64,000 nucleotides of DNA from Nectonema munidae (Eukaryota > Nematomorpha > Nectonematoida > Nectonematidae), in NCBI GenBank assembly GCA_030549495.1, contig JAUIRK010000612.1, positions 1 to 64,000 on the forward strand, written 5' to 3'. Shown here one piece after another: positions 10,150 through 22,190 of the stretch; positions within the stretch are counted from its first letter, which is position 1, and every line of letters begins with the position of its first letter. A model generated the notes under the pieces. It was not told where the DNA came from. It searched no databases and saw nothing but the letters and a program-made list of their open reading frames with translations. The position numbers and the translations under genes were made by a program.

Positions 10150-13100
10150 ATTTACTTTCAACCTGTCACCTCAATGGACAAGTTTCTGCGTCCAGAAAGA
10201 CTTGACATAGATCCCAACTCTGCCACTGCTACTGACCAGTGAAAACACTGGTACTCAACCTTTAAGAACTTTCTTTCCTCGATCTCAGCTCTCCATCCTG
10301 AAAAGCTTTCTGTTCTCACTAACTACATTTCTGCCTCCGTCTTCAAATACATTGAGAACGTGGAAGAGTACGATAATGCCATCTCTAAACTCGAAAACAT
10401 CTATGTGAAAAAGAAGAATCAAGCTTTTGCTCGGCACTTGCTAGCAATCCGAAAAGAACTACCTGGCGAAAGTGTCGACGCTTTTGTACAGCAACTGCAA
10501 AGATTGAGTCTTGAGTGCGAGTATTCCTTGGTCTCTGCTGAACAGCACCGAGATGAACAGATAAGAGATGCCTTGATCAATGGACTTGCTTCAGACACGA
10601 TACGTCTACGCCTACTAGAAAACAAAAACTTGGACTTGCAGAGTGCCTACGATCAAGCTCGCGCAATGGAGATAGCTCAGAGCAACTCTCATGCCTACAA
10701 AACAGACACAACTTCTTTCACTGCTTCCACCAGAAAGGATCGTACAGAACCACGTTCTAGCTACAAGTCTAAGCATCTATGCTTTTTCTGCGGTAACGCC
10801 TTAGAAAAATCTGTCCTGCTAAAAACTCAAAGTGCTACAAGTGCAGCAAAATGGGTCACTTTTCTAAAGCTTGTAGATCGTCTTGTATTAATACAGATAA
10901 AGATGTTGAAACTGATAATGATGAATCAATCCTTGCAACTATAATTGATGCTAACAATAAATCTTGTACTTGTTTTGGTAGGGAGGTACCTGCTAAGTCT
11001 GATTCTGTGATAGCTGCTACTAGTGGTAAAATCGATTCTAAGGTTTTAATTATGAGAAAAGTAGGTCAAGTTGAAGCCAACTGTTTGATTGATACAGGAT
11101 CCACTGAAAGCTTTGTTTCTTCGGTATTTGTAAACAAGGTAAGATTAAGGGTGTTTCCACTTAATAGAGTTGTGAGTATGGCTTCATCTGATCTTACTGT
11201 GCCAATATTAGGCTATTGTATAGAAAGTTTGGTATTCAAGGAGAGCACATATCATAACATTAAATTAAACGTTTTAGAGAATCTCGTTAGTGACATAGTT
11301 CTTGGGCAAGATTTTATTTATGCTCACAAATTTCTTAAGTTCAATTTAGGAGGAAAACTTCCTGGCATTCAGGTGTGTTCCCTTTTGGAATTACAATCGC
11401 CGTCTCCATCGTTATTCCGCTATTTAACTAAAGATTGCCGTCCTATAGCAACCAAATCTAGGCAGTATAGCTATTCAGATAGTGAATTCATCGAGAAGGA
11501 GGTATGGCATTATAGAAGAAAGTCTTTCTCCGTGGAGAGCACAGCCATTTGTTAGTAAGAGCGAAAACCAGAAACCGCGCATGGTTATAGACTACAGTAA
11601 AACCATAAACAGGTTTACCCAATTAGATGCCTATCCTCTGCCTAAAATAAAGCTCGCTGCAGGTGATAAAGCGTATACTGCATTCCAGTGGAAACATAAG
11701 TTGTATCAGCTCACACGAATTCCTTTTGGTCTTACGAATGCTGTGCCATGTTTTCAGAGAATTATTGATAGAATCATAGACGCTGAAAAATTCAGCGGTG
11801 TGTATGCGTATCTAGATAACAACGATCGCAGGCAGTGATATTATTGAACATAACAAAAACCTAGAAGTCTTCATGAATGCTGCTAGAAAAGCTAACATTA
11901 CTTTCAATAAAGCTAAATCGCAAGTAGCTAAAAACGAAATTTGTCTTCTTGGCTACAAGATTAGTCATAATGTGGTAAATCCTGACCCTAATAGAGATGC
12001 ACCGCTACTTGAAATGAGGCCTCCTGATAATCTGAAATCATTAAAGAGGGTCATAGGTCTTTTCGCATACTATGCGCGCTGGATTCCTCATTATTCAGAT
12101 CATATAAGACCTTTGATTACAGCTGCGTCATTTCCACTCTGCGAAGAGGCAACTGCTGCGTTTGCAAAACTTAAAAGATTACTTAGTAAAGCTAGTCTGC
12201 GAGTGATAGATCCTAACCAACCCCTAGTTGTGGAAACGGATGCTAGTAATTTTGCTATAGCGGCTTCACTTAATCAAAACGGGCAACCAATCGCCTTTCA
12301 CGCTAGAACGTTGCGAAAGAATGAGAAACCACACTCGTCTTTAGAAAAAGAAGCATGCGCAATAGTGGAAGCTATAAGGAAATGGAAACACTATTTGTTA
12401 GGACGCCATTTCACATTAATCACAGATCAAGAAGCTCTATCATACATGTTTAATAGGAGACATTCAGGTAAAATAAAAAACGATAAACTTTTGAGATGGT
12501 GAATAGAACTGGCATCTTATGATTATGATGTAAAATGTAGAAAAGGGAGTCGGAATATCGTTGCCGATACGCTTTCAAGGGCTGTTTTGGCTGCCACAGA
12601 CAGTTCTACCCTTTATGATATACATAACCAGCTTTGCCATCCAGGAGTAACAAGGATGGCCCATTTTATACGGAATAAAAATGTGCACTTTTCAATTCTG
12701 GAAATCAAAGAAATGATTAAAGGTTGCAAAATTTGTAATGAAACGAAGCCAAGATTTTATAATCTACCACATACTCCTTTAGTTAAAGGTACTAGACCAT
12801 GGGAGAGACTGAATATAGACTTCAAATGCGAACTTCCCCTTTCCAATGGGTATACAATCTTCCTAACAATCATAGACGAGTGGTCGCGCTTTCCGTTTGT
12901 ATTTCCTTGTAAGGACATGAGTGCCAAAACAGTTATGCATTGTTTGAGCTCTTTGTTTTCTATTTGCGGCCTACCTGAGTACATCCACAGTGACCGAGGC
13001 TCTTCCTTTTTGTCACAAGAACTTCGACAATATTTGCTCCATCTAGGAGTGGCAACAAGTCGCACAACCCGCTACAATCCAACTGGCAACTCACAGTGTG

Positions 13101-13667
13101 AAGGATACAATGGAATTGTTTGCAAGAGCATTTGCCTAGCTCTAAAAGCACGTAATCTTGACGTAAAAGCTTGACAAGATGTTTTGGGAGACGCCTTACA
13201 CTCAATTCGATCTTTGCTGTGTACTGCAACTGGATGTACTCCTCACGAAAGATTCATGGCTTTTCCAAGAAGGTCTACATACGGAGTCTCTTTACCATCT
13301 TGGATTATGTCTCCTGGCAACGTACTTCTGAAAAAAAAGCCAAGAAATGACAAGTACAGCGCTGAAGTTGAAGAGGTTGAACTATTACAAGCAACATCCT
13401 CTTACGCTCACGTTCGTTTACCCAACGGAAACGAAACCACCGTAAACTTAAAAGACTTGGCTCCTCTTAACGACAGTTCTACGAAACATCTTGACACCAA
13501 CCCGACACTAACTAATCAAGCTGAAAATTTAGAACAACAAAATAAAGGTTCTAGAGATTCTCCAACTTCATCGCACTTCCACAGTGAAAACATCGTAGAA
13601 AACCGCTACCCAAAAAGAGAAAGGCGTGCTCCAGATAGATGGAAATATTAAAAAAAGAGGGGGTGAA

Positions 13668-13885
13668 TGTTGTAAATAGAGTGCCTCACAACATAATTGG
13701 AATGTTGTAGATAAAGTGGTGCCTCACAACATAGATTAAAAGCTCACAATTCACTGGCAATTTACAACTAACCCTCTAACCACAATCACTCTATTTCAAT
13801 AGTATATAAGCCTTCACATTTCTTTTTCTTCGTTGAAAGTAAAGCCTACTTTTCTTCAAATAAATTTATTTCTTACTTTACAACA
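13668..13885 (+). repeat. 3' LTR of the Ty3/gypsy-type element
   Basis: 218 bp, same length as the 5' LTR and identical except for one A/T difference that I found by reading both. It follows a purine run (aaaaaaagaggggg, about 13650-13662) that fits a polypurine tract, and is followed by the AGTGC target duplication. Confidence 0.93.
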
Positions 13886-13890
13886 AGTGC

Positions 13891-14159
13891 TTAAAGTAAA
13901 GAGTTTAGAAACTTAAAATGTTTAATCTAAAGTGTTTAGAATTTAAAAGTGTTTAGAAAAGTAATGTTTAATTTAATGAGCTCGACATTCAATGCTTTCA
14001 AACTGGTGAGGTAATATGTTTCATAACGAATTTCCACTAGATCCATTTTTAGAAAAACAAACTTTATACAAATAAAATGTCATTAAAATACGAATGATTG
14101 CAAAAAACTTTATTTCTATTCAAAAAGTTTTTTTGTAAACATTATGTAATTATATCCTT
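13891..14159. other. AT-rich flank of the LTR element
   Basis: Sequence into which the LTR element inserted. The short phrase 'gtttagaa' recurs several times at 13900-13960. No gene seen. Confidence 0.4.
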
Positions 14160-14213
14160 TGAAGAAAGGGCTTGTATCTTTCAGGAAAAATTCTTGGAAA
14201 AATCCCAGTATAC

Positions 14214-14420
14214 TTAGTAGCACTTTGGATACTGCAAATCAAAGACACAAGATATTTTCATCAAGTTAATAAAACTTTCTTTGATGTTATCTGAGGAATT
14301 GAAAACGTGACCAGCACCAAGAATAAATTGAGTTCCTATTTTCCCAGTTTCGTTTCTCACAATTGAAAGTCTTGGAGGACTTTTTTTTGATGATGCCAAC
14401 GAAGAATCGATAAACTAAAA
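14214..14420 (-). pseudogene. Terminal exon fragment of a multicopy, uncharacterised family
   Basis: On the minus strand a polypyrimidine-AG acceptor (about 14418) leads into a frame reading SSLASSKKSPPRLSIV, then TGKIGTQFILGAGHVFNSS, SCVFDLQYPKCY and a stop. The closing pattern (QF.....V.......I.E.F......V.N..YP) resembles the C-terminus of uncharacterised multicopy invertebrate proteins that I associate with transposon-derived genes. I see no companion exon. It is probably a remnant. Confidence 0.3.
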
Positions 14421-15617
14421 ACAAATTAATATATTTAAAAAAAACATGATTATAAGTAAATAATACGCTTGTTTCTTCAAAAAGAGGTCATTATTTTTGG
14501 TCAATGTAATCGTATATATCAGCATTTTGAAACAAATATTTTTTGACAAATTTATTTTCACAAAAATTTTTTGCAAAAATTAAGCAAGTAAGAGATTTGT
14601 TGTAAACATATTCATTTTTGGTGGTGAAAAGCAACCGAATTTTGGATAGATGTAAAATTTTTCCATTTTTTATTTTTAATTAATCCGTGTTTAGCCTCGA
14701 AACGAATACACTAATGGTTCTTACCTGGCCCATATTTCTAGATCTGATTCGCTAAGTGTGTTAAGTAATGCATTTTAGGAGAGAAGTTAGCGTGAGGTAA
14801 AATTTTCTTAAATTTATAGTTATACTGGTATACCAAAGAGTGAAGACAACTTATAGTCTTTTTTGACGCAACTGGAGATATAACTAGTAGTGTTATATGT
14901 TAAAAACTTCACAAGTTTCCTCTATTTTTGTTCCCACCATAAAAGGCAAAAGAATGAAAAAAGCCTTTTACCAAAAATAAGTTTTGTTAATACGATCACT
15001 TCTCTAGCTGCAATTGGACTTAAATTAAATTTTGGCGTCAAGTTTAGAATGAAAAAACCTTCTAATAACTTATCTCTAGAAAAGGTGTCGTTTTTTTTGA
15101 TTTTCATTTTGAGATGAACCGCCTTCCAAACTATCTTCATACTCTTGAAGCTTGGAGTGCTCACGCTCGCAATGCTTATGAAATGAATCATACGATTTGA
15201 AAGACTTAACCCTGTTGGAACAGCAATTAACTGAAAAGTGGACTTTTTGGATGAAAGTCTTCAGTATTGATCGCCGTTGTTGATTCTAATTTTCTTATTT
15301 TTGCTTTTTTGAAAAAACTTCTTATATCCATTTTTAAAATGTAATACTAGCTAATACCGAAAATGTTGAATATCAAGCAAACAAAAGAACAAACTCGTAA
15401 CTTATGGAAAGCAGTGTTAATGAAGAGAAAAAATAAGTAGATATGGTACTGGGATGGGAAAGGAATAAAAATATAAAATTGTATTACATCACCTGTCATA
15501 TTACTTCCCTTGTATATATCCAATAGCACCATACTATTTTTCATGATTTTTAAAAAAAAATTTTTTTTGCCTCCCATTGAATTATTTTCGGCGAACGCCC
15601 ATGCTTTTGTCATAATT
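14421..15617. other. AT-rich gap, only short unsupported frames
   Basis: Small frames here (14890-15117 plus, 15191-14922 minus, 15613-15347 minus) are AT-driven and match nothing I know. I treat the stretch as non-coding, perhaps decayed LINE sequence. Confidence 0.4.
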
Positions 15618-15800
15618 TCATAATAATTTGATGTTAGCTAAACTTTTGTTACATAAACAGTAAAGATTTAATTTCTGCAATAAGAATATGTGAGAAACAG
15701 AATTAAATGCTTTAGTTAAGTCAGGAAAAATAGAAATGACATCATGTTTGTCATCAAGATTTTGATATGTGTTATTAAGAAAAATGAGTAAAGATACAGG
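15618..15800 (-). mobile_element. LINE reverse-transcriptase fragment (motif A region)
   Basis: The minus frame reads GNHPVSLLIFLNNTYQNLDD, then KHDVISIFPDLTKAFNSVSH, IFLLQKL. VISIFLDLTKAFDSVSH with the first catalytic Asp is RT motif A of CR1/L2/Jockey-type LINEs. Here the L before the catalytic Asp is P, and the second D of AFD is N. The piece is truncated on both sides. Confidence 0.65.
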
Positions 15801-16209
15801 GTGATTGCCTAGAAAAAATGTTTTTTGCCACCATTCTAAAGGAGGAGCTTTTATGCATAAACCACGAATTTGAAACTTTTTTTTGCAAAAAATAAAACCC
15901 TCCCCCTTCCTTTGTCGTAAAAAAATGGAAATATCACTCATTTTATTTAACTAAGAAAATGATTTAATTTTTCAAAAAATGGTTTTTAATCAATTTCATA
16001 TTAAAATTTGAAAGAAAAATTGGAATGTGCGATTAATCAGAATTCGTTTTATCCAATAAACTTCATGTTTAAATACTCAATTTTTTTCGAGGTGTTATGT
16101 AGTTCCTTCATTAATTTTATTGCTCTTTTGGCATTCTGATTCCTCCTGGCTATATCTAATCTCGACTTCTCCCTTTTCCAATGTGTTCTGAAGGATTTTA
16201 AAGCTTTAA

Positions 16210-17844
16210 TACATGGGGTCTTTTAAAAATGGCTTTCAACCATTTCCCACATATCTCTTCATCATAATGTTGGGAGTGAAACCAAGCGTCTGCCCAATCG
16301 TTGGAGATGAATTCACACGCAATATCAAGAGTCTCTCGCAAGAAAGGCAACAAAAAACCCAATGAGTGCGTAAATTGCCCTAGAATTCCTCCTCGCTTGA
16401 TGTAAGCTTGTCAAAGCCCGCCACTTGATTAATGGTCACTGAGAACTCATTTTGAAGTGTCGATAGCTCATGCACAATTCATATAAATAAAAGCTTGTAA
16501 TCCTCACGCCATCCAAGATTATTATCACTTTTAGACACCTCAATCAAGATTACCTTGCTATAAGTTTCCTGAAGACACTTATAAGTCTTCATCATACTTT
16601 CAATAAAGGAATAGCTCAACTACTGCTTTGTTGTTTTTTCAGGAAAAAGATGATTTAATAACACGTGTTTCAGTACCAAGTCCAAGGCATGATGTTGGCA
16701 AACCTATGTACTGTGGTTGAGGAAAGCCTTTTTAACGAGTGTGTCTTGAATGATTTTAACTATTCCCCTTTGAGAACCTGTGTTGGTACTTGGTAGCCAT
16801 GGTGTCAGAAATGATCATTGAAATGTTTTTCCACGCGTTGTATTGATCGATTATTTTCTCCAGCTCACTGTAAATAGCTTTTGCTGAGCCACTCTTACAC
16901 TTGAGAATACCAAGCTTTTCAAACGTTGGATTTTCCAAAAGAACAACTTGATACTCTTCTCCTTTTAACCTTTTCTCATCAAACTGCAAACAAAAACAAT
17001 CATTGTTAGATAAAACTCCGGATATTTTAGTTTTCATTTCCTTTCTCTCTTTAATGACTTTCTTCCATATGGATGATTGTCTTGGCACTGGTACATGATA
17101 ACCTTCATTTTTGATACACGATAGGATTTCATGAGCTTTGTGAGTTGAAATATTTTTTTTTCGCACTAAAAGACTCGCCGTACCAGTAATTCCTTTTTTT
17201 GTATTTTGGCTCGTGAGCTTCACATGACGATGATGAGGATGGGGAAGAAGATTTGACGGGAGATAATGATTCATTATTTAAACTTGATTCAGAATCAGAG
17301 ATTGTTTCAGTTTGCTTGATAGAAGTTTTCGAAAAAGCATTTTTAAGTGCAATTCTTTTTCTTGAATGAATTGAGCTTAATGTTGCCGTTTTCAATGTGG
17401 AATAGCCTACCTTTCCTTCACTTTCAATTTGCTTTTTATATAATTCTTTATCTTCTGATTAGTAACATCAAATGACTTCAAAAGTGTGATTTCTATAAAC
17501 TTTTCAGACTGTCTTTTTTTATTTTTCTTTTCCAGTTCGATTACATTTTCCAGCTTTTTTCTCACAAGAGAGTTGGAAAGAATTGGAAAATCTAAAGTTT
17601 GTGTCGAGAGAAGCTCAATATCAGCCATCATAATTTTGATTCGCTCGTCTTGGCTTTTCACTTTATTATATAAAAACTTAAAGTTTCCAAGAACATGGTA
17701 GTTTGTTGGCACTCTTTTTAATTTGAAAAGAGATTCAATTAATAGAATTTTACAATCTCTCATTTGTTTGAAGATAACACTTAAGTTCTTTTTCCAGATA
17801 GATTTATTTTGTTGAACGCTTGAACTTGAATTTTTGGAACTCAT
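16210..17844 (-). pseudogene. Transposase-like multicopy gene (DDE type), broken
   Basis: Read on the minus strand from ATG 17844. An N-terminal block of 145 residues (17844-17407) is rich in Lys and coiled. A Ser-rich linker follows (17395-17150), then a catalytic-looking block (about 17220-16760) with CFCLQFDEKRLKGEEYQVVL, LGILKCKSGSAKAIYSELE and ISMIISDTMAT. Downstream to about 16210 decayed frames still read NNLGWREDYKLLF and DDWADAWFHSQH-like text. This matches a family common in arthropod genomes with the motifs HxDGK, CFDTTAxNTG, QCxHH and ADxWF. Three frame changes and several stops make it a pseudogene. The superfamily is uncertain (hAT-like or Kolobok-like). Confidence 0.55.
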
Positions 17845-18089
17845 TTTTCAAATTAGGATGAAAAATAATTATTAAAATCTGAAAAAAAATTAATAATAAA
17901 TAAAATAAAATAATTGAATAAATTTTTCATAAATATTTGATATATTGGAATATTTTGATTTATACTTTACTTGGAGGGGGAACTTTTTTTAAATTTCCTA
18001 AAATTCAGTATGATCACTTGTATCTGGACACTGTTGCTCTTCAATTGTGAATGGTGTTATTTTGAAAATTCAAAATTTTTTTTTAGGAA

Positions 18090-18900
18090 ATTATCCTAGT
18101 AAAGAAGTTCGGTTGAGTGGTTTTTTCTAAATCCGAACTGTTTAGTGTATAATTTATTAGAACAGGAGTTATAAACTATAACTAAATATTCTAATAAAAT
18201 AATTAATAGTTCTTTTATTCTATAGAAGGAAATGCGATAATTATGAATAGAATTTTGGCAAAAAGTTTTTCAATAGCTGATATGACATTAGACTTGTCAA
18301 ATTTTTGAAATTCAAAAGAAAAAGTAGATTGATTTAAATATTTAAGATGGTTTTCATGCGTGTTACAAACTAATGATTGATGCTCTCGTGAAGTATTGAT
18401 TAAGCATATTGGATTGGATCAGAGAATCTGAACACATTGATCCTTCTTCAGTTCTTAGGATTAATTTTTGTGATTATTTGTCCGTTCAAAATATTTAAAA
18501 AATAATTCTTTTTTATTTTTCGTTTTTTTACCGGGTAATGTGCAGTTGCCTGTAAACCAGCATAGGTGGCTTTTTTATGCAGGCGCCTCAAACAAACTAC
18601 AAACATAATTTTCGTTTTATCATGTTTGGAAATGAAATACTATATTGATTTTTGAAAATCTCGTGAAAATTGGATTTCTTTAATTTTTATGAAGTTTATT
18701 GCGTTCTTTTATCATTTCCAATATTTCTCTCGTAATCCACGGATTACAATAGTTTCTGAGTTCTTTTATTCATAGGTCTATTAAAACGAAGTTGAATTAA
18801 ACTTGAAATTTCATTGATCATGATTTCAAACAGATTGTTAGGGCCATTGAAGTAGGGAAAACATTGAAATGCTTGTCAGCTTGGGAAAACTTTTTAATGG
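18090..18900 (-). mobile_element. LINE fragment, linker and first RT motifs
   Basis: On the minus strand, about 18740-18690 reads PWITREILEMIKERNKLHKN, the segment between endonuclease and RT in CR1/L2/Jockey-type LINEs. About 18245-18096 reads NYRISFYRIKE, then LYTKQFGFRKNHSTELLY, which are RT motifs 1 and 2 (NYRPIS, QFGFR..HST). Stops and shifts lie between them. It continues in sense with the 15.6 kb fragment, which picks up at the same NH motif. Confidence 0.65.
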
Positions 18901-19084
18901 AAAATTTATAATTTAAACCATTTTTTTTTCACAAAAAAAACAAATTTATTTATTTGAAAAAGGAAAAACATGTAATCAATCAATATAAAATCTAAATAAT
19001 ATAATATCTAATAATATAGATCTAAAGCTCGTGTAGTGAAAACAATTAAACAATACTAAATATAAAGTGAATGTTTGAGGAATT

Positions 19085-19960
19085 TCCTTGTGTGAAAAAG
19101 ATTGTTCCAATTTTCCCATCCACTGTTTTATTGGAGTCTTAGTTCCTATGCGTTTGAGGTGGTTTTTGGTTGGATAAATTTAGCGAAAGATTTTATATTA
19201 ACTTGATAAGTTATAAAAAGATGGCGTGCTTGAGATGTGCCAATTTGTATAATGACTTTTAATGTGTTTTTTGGTGCTATGGTCAGGTCAACATGGAAGC
19301 ACAGTGCTTTGTTATTAGTAAATTTCAAGAAAGTGCGATCTTTAGAAGTATCCATAATGTAAAGATTGTGTGAGTCTAGAAGGAATTTTCTTTATAGTCC
19401 CACAGAAGAGAACAGGAATTGCAATCACTGCTAATGATCGCGTTGTAATTTTTGTGGTAAAGAAGTGATGAGTTATGAGTGGCTTTGAGATGCCGAGAAA
19501 AGTTTAAGGGAATGGCATGTGTTGTGGAAGCGGCGGAATAGAGTGAACATAAAGTGAGTCGTGAGTTTTTGTATTAGTACACATATGTTATCTTGAGTCG
19601 AGTGTTGATGAATGATGACGCTACAGGCTGAATAATAATACAAATGAGAGAGAGCTGAATGTTGTTCTTTGATGGATTTTTTTCCCGGATTTATTTGGAT
19701 AGTGAGTTTTGGGTCTGGAGTTTTTCGTGGTTAGGGGGTTGTACGAGAGGTGGATGGGTTTGTAATGATCGTTGGTTGGGTGGCATAACTGGTGGTATTG
19801 GAATTGTGTGACGTGTTGAGCGACATAAGTTAGCTCTCTAATTCTGAGGCGATCAGATTTTAGTTTGATAAAATTTATAGCTGTCTTCAGAGAATTGTGA
19901 GGCATGAGAGATAAAATCATGAAAAATGTTGGAGATAATTTGACAAATTGTTGGTGTTTG
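19085..19960 (-). mobile_element. Second R1/I-type LINE copy, endonuclease region, decayed
   Basis: On the minus strand the endonuclease of a relative of the LINE at 1-4850 can be read. YSAASTTHAIPLNFSRH is followed by ISSDCNSCSLLWDYKEN (compare ISTDCNARSHIWDHKEN), then MDTSKDRTFLKFTNNKAL and HVDLTIAPKNTLKV (compare HIDLTITTSNTLNL). A 99-residue frame at 19920-19621 (SLKTAINFIKLKSDRLRIRE) may be ORF1. The RT is missing: the copy is cut at about 19.08 kb. Several stops and shifts are present. Confidence 0.6.
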
Positions 19961-20299
19961 AGATTTGAGCTCAGGGCTGGGTCATTTAAGTTCGCCAGTT
20001 ATAAGGGAAAATGAGGAAAAACTAAAAAAATTTTAAAAATATTGCAAATGTGATTATTATGTTATGTAAAAAAAATTAAAAGAAAAATATTCTTGTGAAG
20101 TTGGCAGCCATTAAAAATTTTTACTGTAGAGTAAAACGAAATTGATTAAATACACATGCTGCATGAAATTTTTTGTTGTAAATCGTTCCTTTTTGAATGT
20201 TTACTCAAAAAACTCATCTCTTTGTCGAAGACATTACAGAATAATTGGGCAAAACTCGTTATTCGCATGTGGGCACAAAATGTGTATATGAATAAAAAT

Positions 20300-20705
20300 A
20301 TTTTCTGAACAATTGTTTTAAATGAAAATAAAATCTTTATTAAATAAAAATAAATAATAAAGCAAACTATTATTACTTTTTGAAGAAGAAGAAGGAATTT
20401 ATTAAAGAAAAAAAAATTATTACTTTTTATTACATGACAAAGGATAATCAATGTATACTACGCACTACCAAGAAACGATATTTGATTCAAAGATTAAAAA
20501 TAATTTTAAATAAGTTCAAATAAAAAAGCCTTAAAATTAAGGCGCAAGTTCGTACCGTTTAAAATGATATGATCTTTGCAATTTTGAAGTAAATCAAACG
20601 TACGTATATAAGAATCTTTTCAAAGTCTTCAAGCATACTAGAAAGCAGTATTAGATATCACATAACAGGTAGAGATGGGATTAGTTGCAGTTTGTGGAAA
20701 TTTTA
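20300..20705 (-). repeat. Duplicate of the GPCR 3' end and 3' flank
   Basis: About 400 bp nearly identical to 22191-22605, which covers the last 14 or so codons and the 3' flank of the GPCR gene. On the minus strand this copy begins KIST and then runs into a stop, so it is not coding. It looks like the tail of a second receptor gene whose body has been lost, or a local duplication. Confidence 0.85.
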
Positions 20706-20726
20706 GAATGACAATGCGACATTTCA

Positions 20727-20812
20727 ATCTTTCGGGGGGAGGTGGGGTGGGGGGGGGGTGGGGGTGGGGGGGGGAGAAAGGGAAAGGAAAGGGGAAAAAA
20801 AAAAAAAAAAAA
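20727..20812 (+). repeat. G-rich tract followed by poly(A)
   Basis: Runs of 4 to 10 G separated by single T or A (20733-20776), then GGGAAAGG-type purines and a run of about 19 A. It has strong G-quadruplex potential on the plus strand. Confidence 0.85.
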
Positions 20813-20814
20813 AC

Positions 20815-22190
20815 AATTGAATAAAACTACAAATAAACTACTTTAAACTACAAATAAAACTAGTTTTTAGGTGTTTTTTGAATGTGTTTTTGGGTGAAAA
20901 GAAGCGCCTCAAAAAAAGGTTTTCTCTATTTGTTTGAAGCTTTTTTCAAAGTTCAATAGTTAATGAACAAAAACTTACTATTGTTTAATTGTAAAAAAAT
21001 TTTTTTTTTTACTACATTTCATACAAATAATATGTTTTTGTGAGTGCTCACTGCGTATTGGATCTATTAGACCCATGTTTACCTGCAACGTAATGCTAAA
21101 AGTTTTTAGGTCGTTGCCGAAAAAAAACTAACTTTGACAAAAATATTTTTTGAATGATTTAAATACAAGTAGAATGAGGAGGCATTTTAAAAGTTTCAAA
21201 ACTATATATATCATTTATGACAAAAAAACTTCATTTTTAAAGTTTCTCGGGTCTGATAGACCCTTGCCTGATGAGGGTTAAAATGAATAATTTACTACAA
21301 GTTAAACCAGACTCTTCCTAATATTTACAAAAATATGTCAGGTATTAATATTTAAGTCTTTGAATAGACGCTGTTATTCATAAGAAGGAGAAGGAAAAAG
21401 TTTATTTTTCATACTTTTTTAAATAATAGTTTAATAATTGGAAAATGCAATTATTCTGACCTATTAACTAAGTTGATAACTTTTTTATTAACTGGTTGGT
21501 ACAATGAGAATCAGATTTTTAGTCCAAAGCAGAAGAATCATATCCAAATTTATTATAAAAAGCAGATGAACTGAATTTTTCTGTCTATAACTTCATTTAG
21601 ATTTTAAAAATGTTTATGTATTTCGTTATAAGAAAAATAATATCAATTTTTGAAAATAAAATCTGAAAATTTTCCAAATTTGTTCCAAAATTCATCAATA
21701 TTTTGTAAAAAAATATTCTCAAAAACAGAGGTTGTATAAAAAAATTTTTATTGTTTAAAATTTTGCATTAAATTTGGATAAAAAAACATAAATTAACAAA
21801 ATTGATTTCGAGCAAAAAAAAATCAGTCCTAACGGGTCATATCTGGTACCCAATATTCAAAGTTATTTGAAAAAAGCATGTTTCATGAAAAAAAGTATTA
21901 GCTTGCTAACGATGTTATTGAAAGTACGTCGAATATATTACACATAAGTTTTACGTCATATATAAAGTAAATAATGAGAAAACTTACCATAATTAAAAGA
22001 AACACACACGTAAAAAGAAAATGACAGCAAGAACGATCTGGTAAGTTGTGATGTGACGTCAAAATCTTGAATTGCAGCCAGAATATTGATTATCCTATTC
22101 GTGACATGCATGCATCAACTCGATGTGAAATAATGAAGGTTAGTGGTATTTGTTTACGTTTTGTAAATAACTAAATTTGACCCGCTCGGC
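20815..22190. other. AT-rich spacer between the duplicated segments
   Basis: No coding pattern. At about 21241-21283 the text TCGGGTCTGATAGACCC, then GAGGGTTAA, resembles one end of a piggyBac-type element read on the minus strand (TTAACCCTC...). A GGATCTATTAGACCC relative sits at about 21059-21073. A matching left TTAA end was not found. Confidence 0.4.

Larger units (their letters stand above)
9932..13885 (+). mobile_element. Ty3/gypsy-type LTR retrotransposon, nearly identical LTRs, broken
   Basis: A complete outline of an LTR element. Two 218-bp LTRs start TG and end CA and are flanked by the 5-bp target duplication AGTGC (9927-9931 and 13886-13890). A purine-rich tract lies just before the 3' LTR. 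Internal parts in order: a gag-like region (about 10.17-10.95 kb) with a retrotransposon-gag core and a zinc-knuckle zone, aspartic protease (about 11.08 kb, IDTGSTESFVS), reverse transcriptase (about 11.5-12.0 kb), RNase H (about 12.2-12.5 kb) and integrase (about 12.6-13.4 kb, with HPGVTRM and CKICNE). The order RT, RNase H, integrase marks Ty3/gypsy. The LTRs differ at one position that I can see, so the insertion is recent. The coding region has roughly five interruptions, so this is a dead copy. Confidence 0.93.

Noticed and set aside
12757-13229. Minus-strand frames within the LTR element
   Set aside because: Antisense shadows of the integrase region.
14890-15613. Three small open frames of 75-89 residues
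   Set aside because: AT-driven composition, no recognisable motifs, no splice context.
20727-20812. CRISPR array or satellite
   Set aside because: Irregular G-runs and poly(A) without spaced direct repeats; no CRISPR-like array anywhere in the window.
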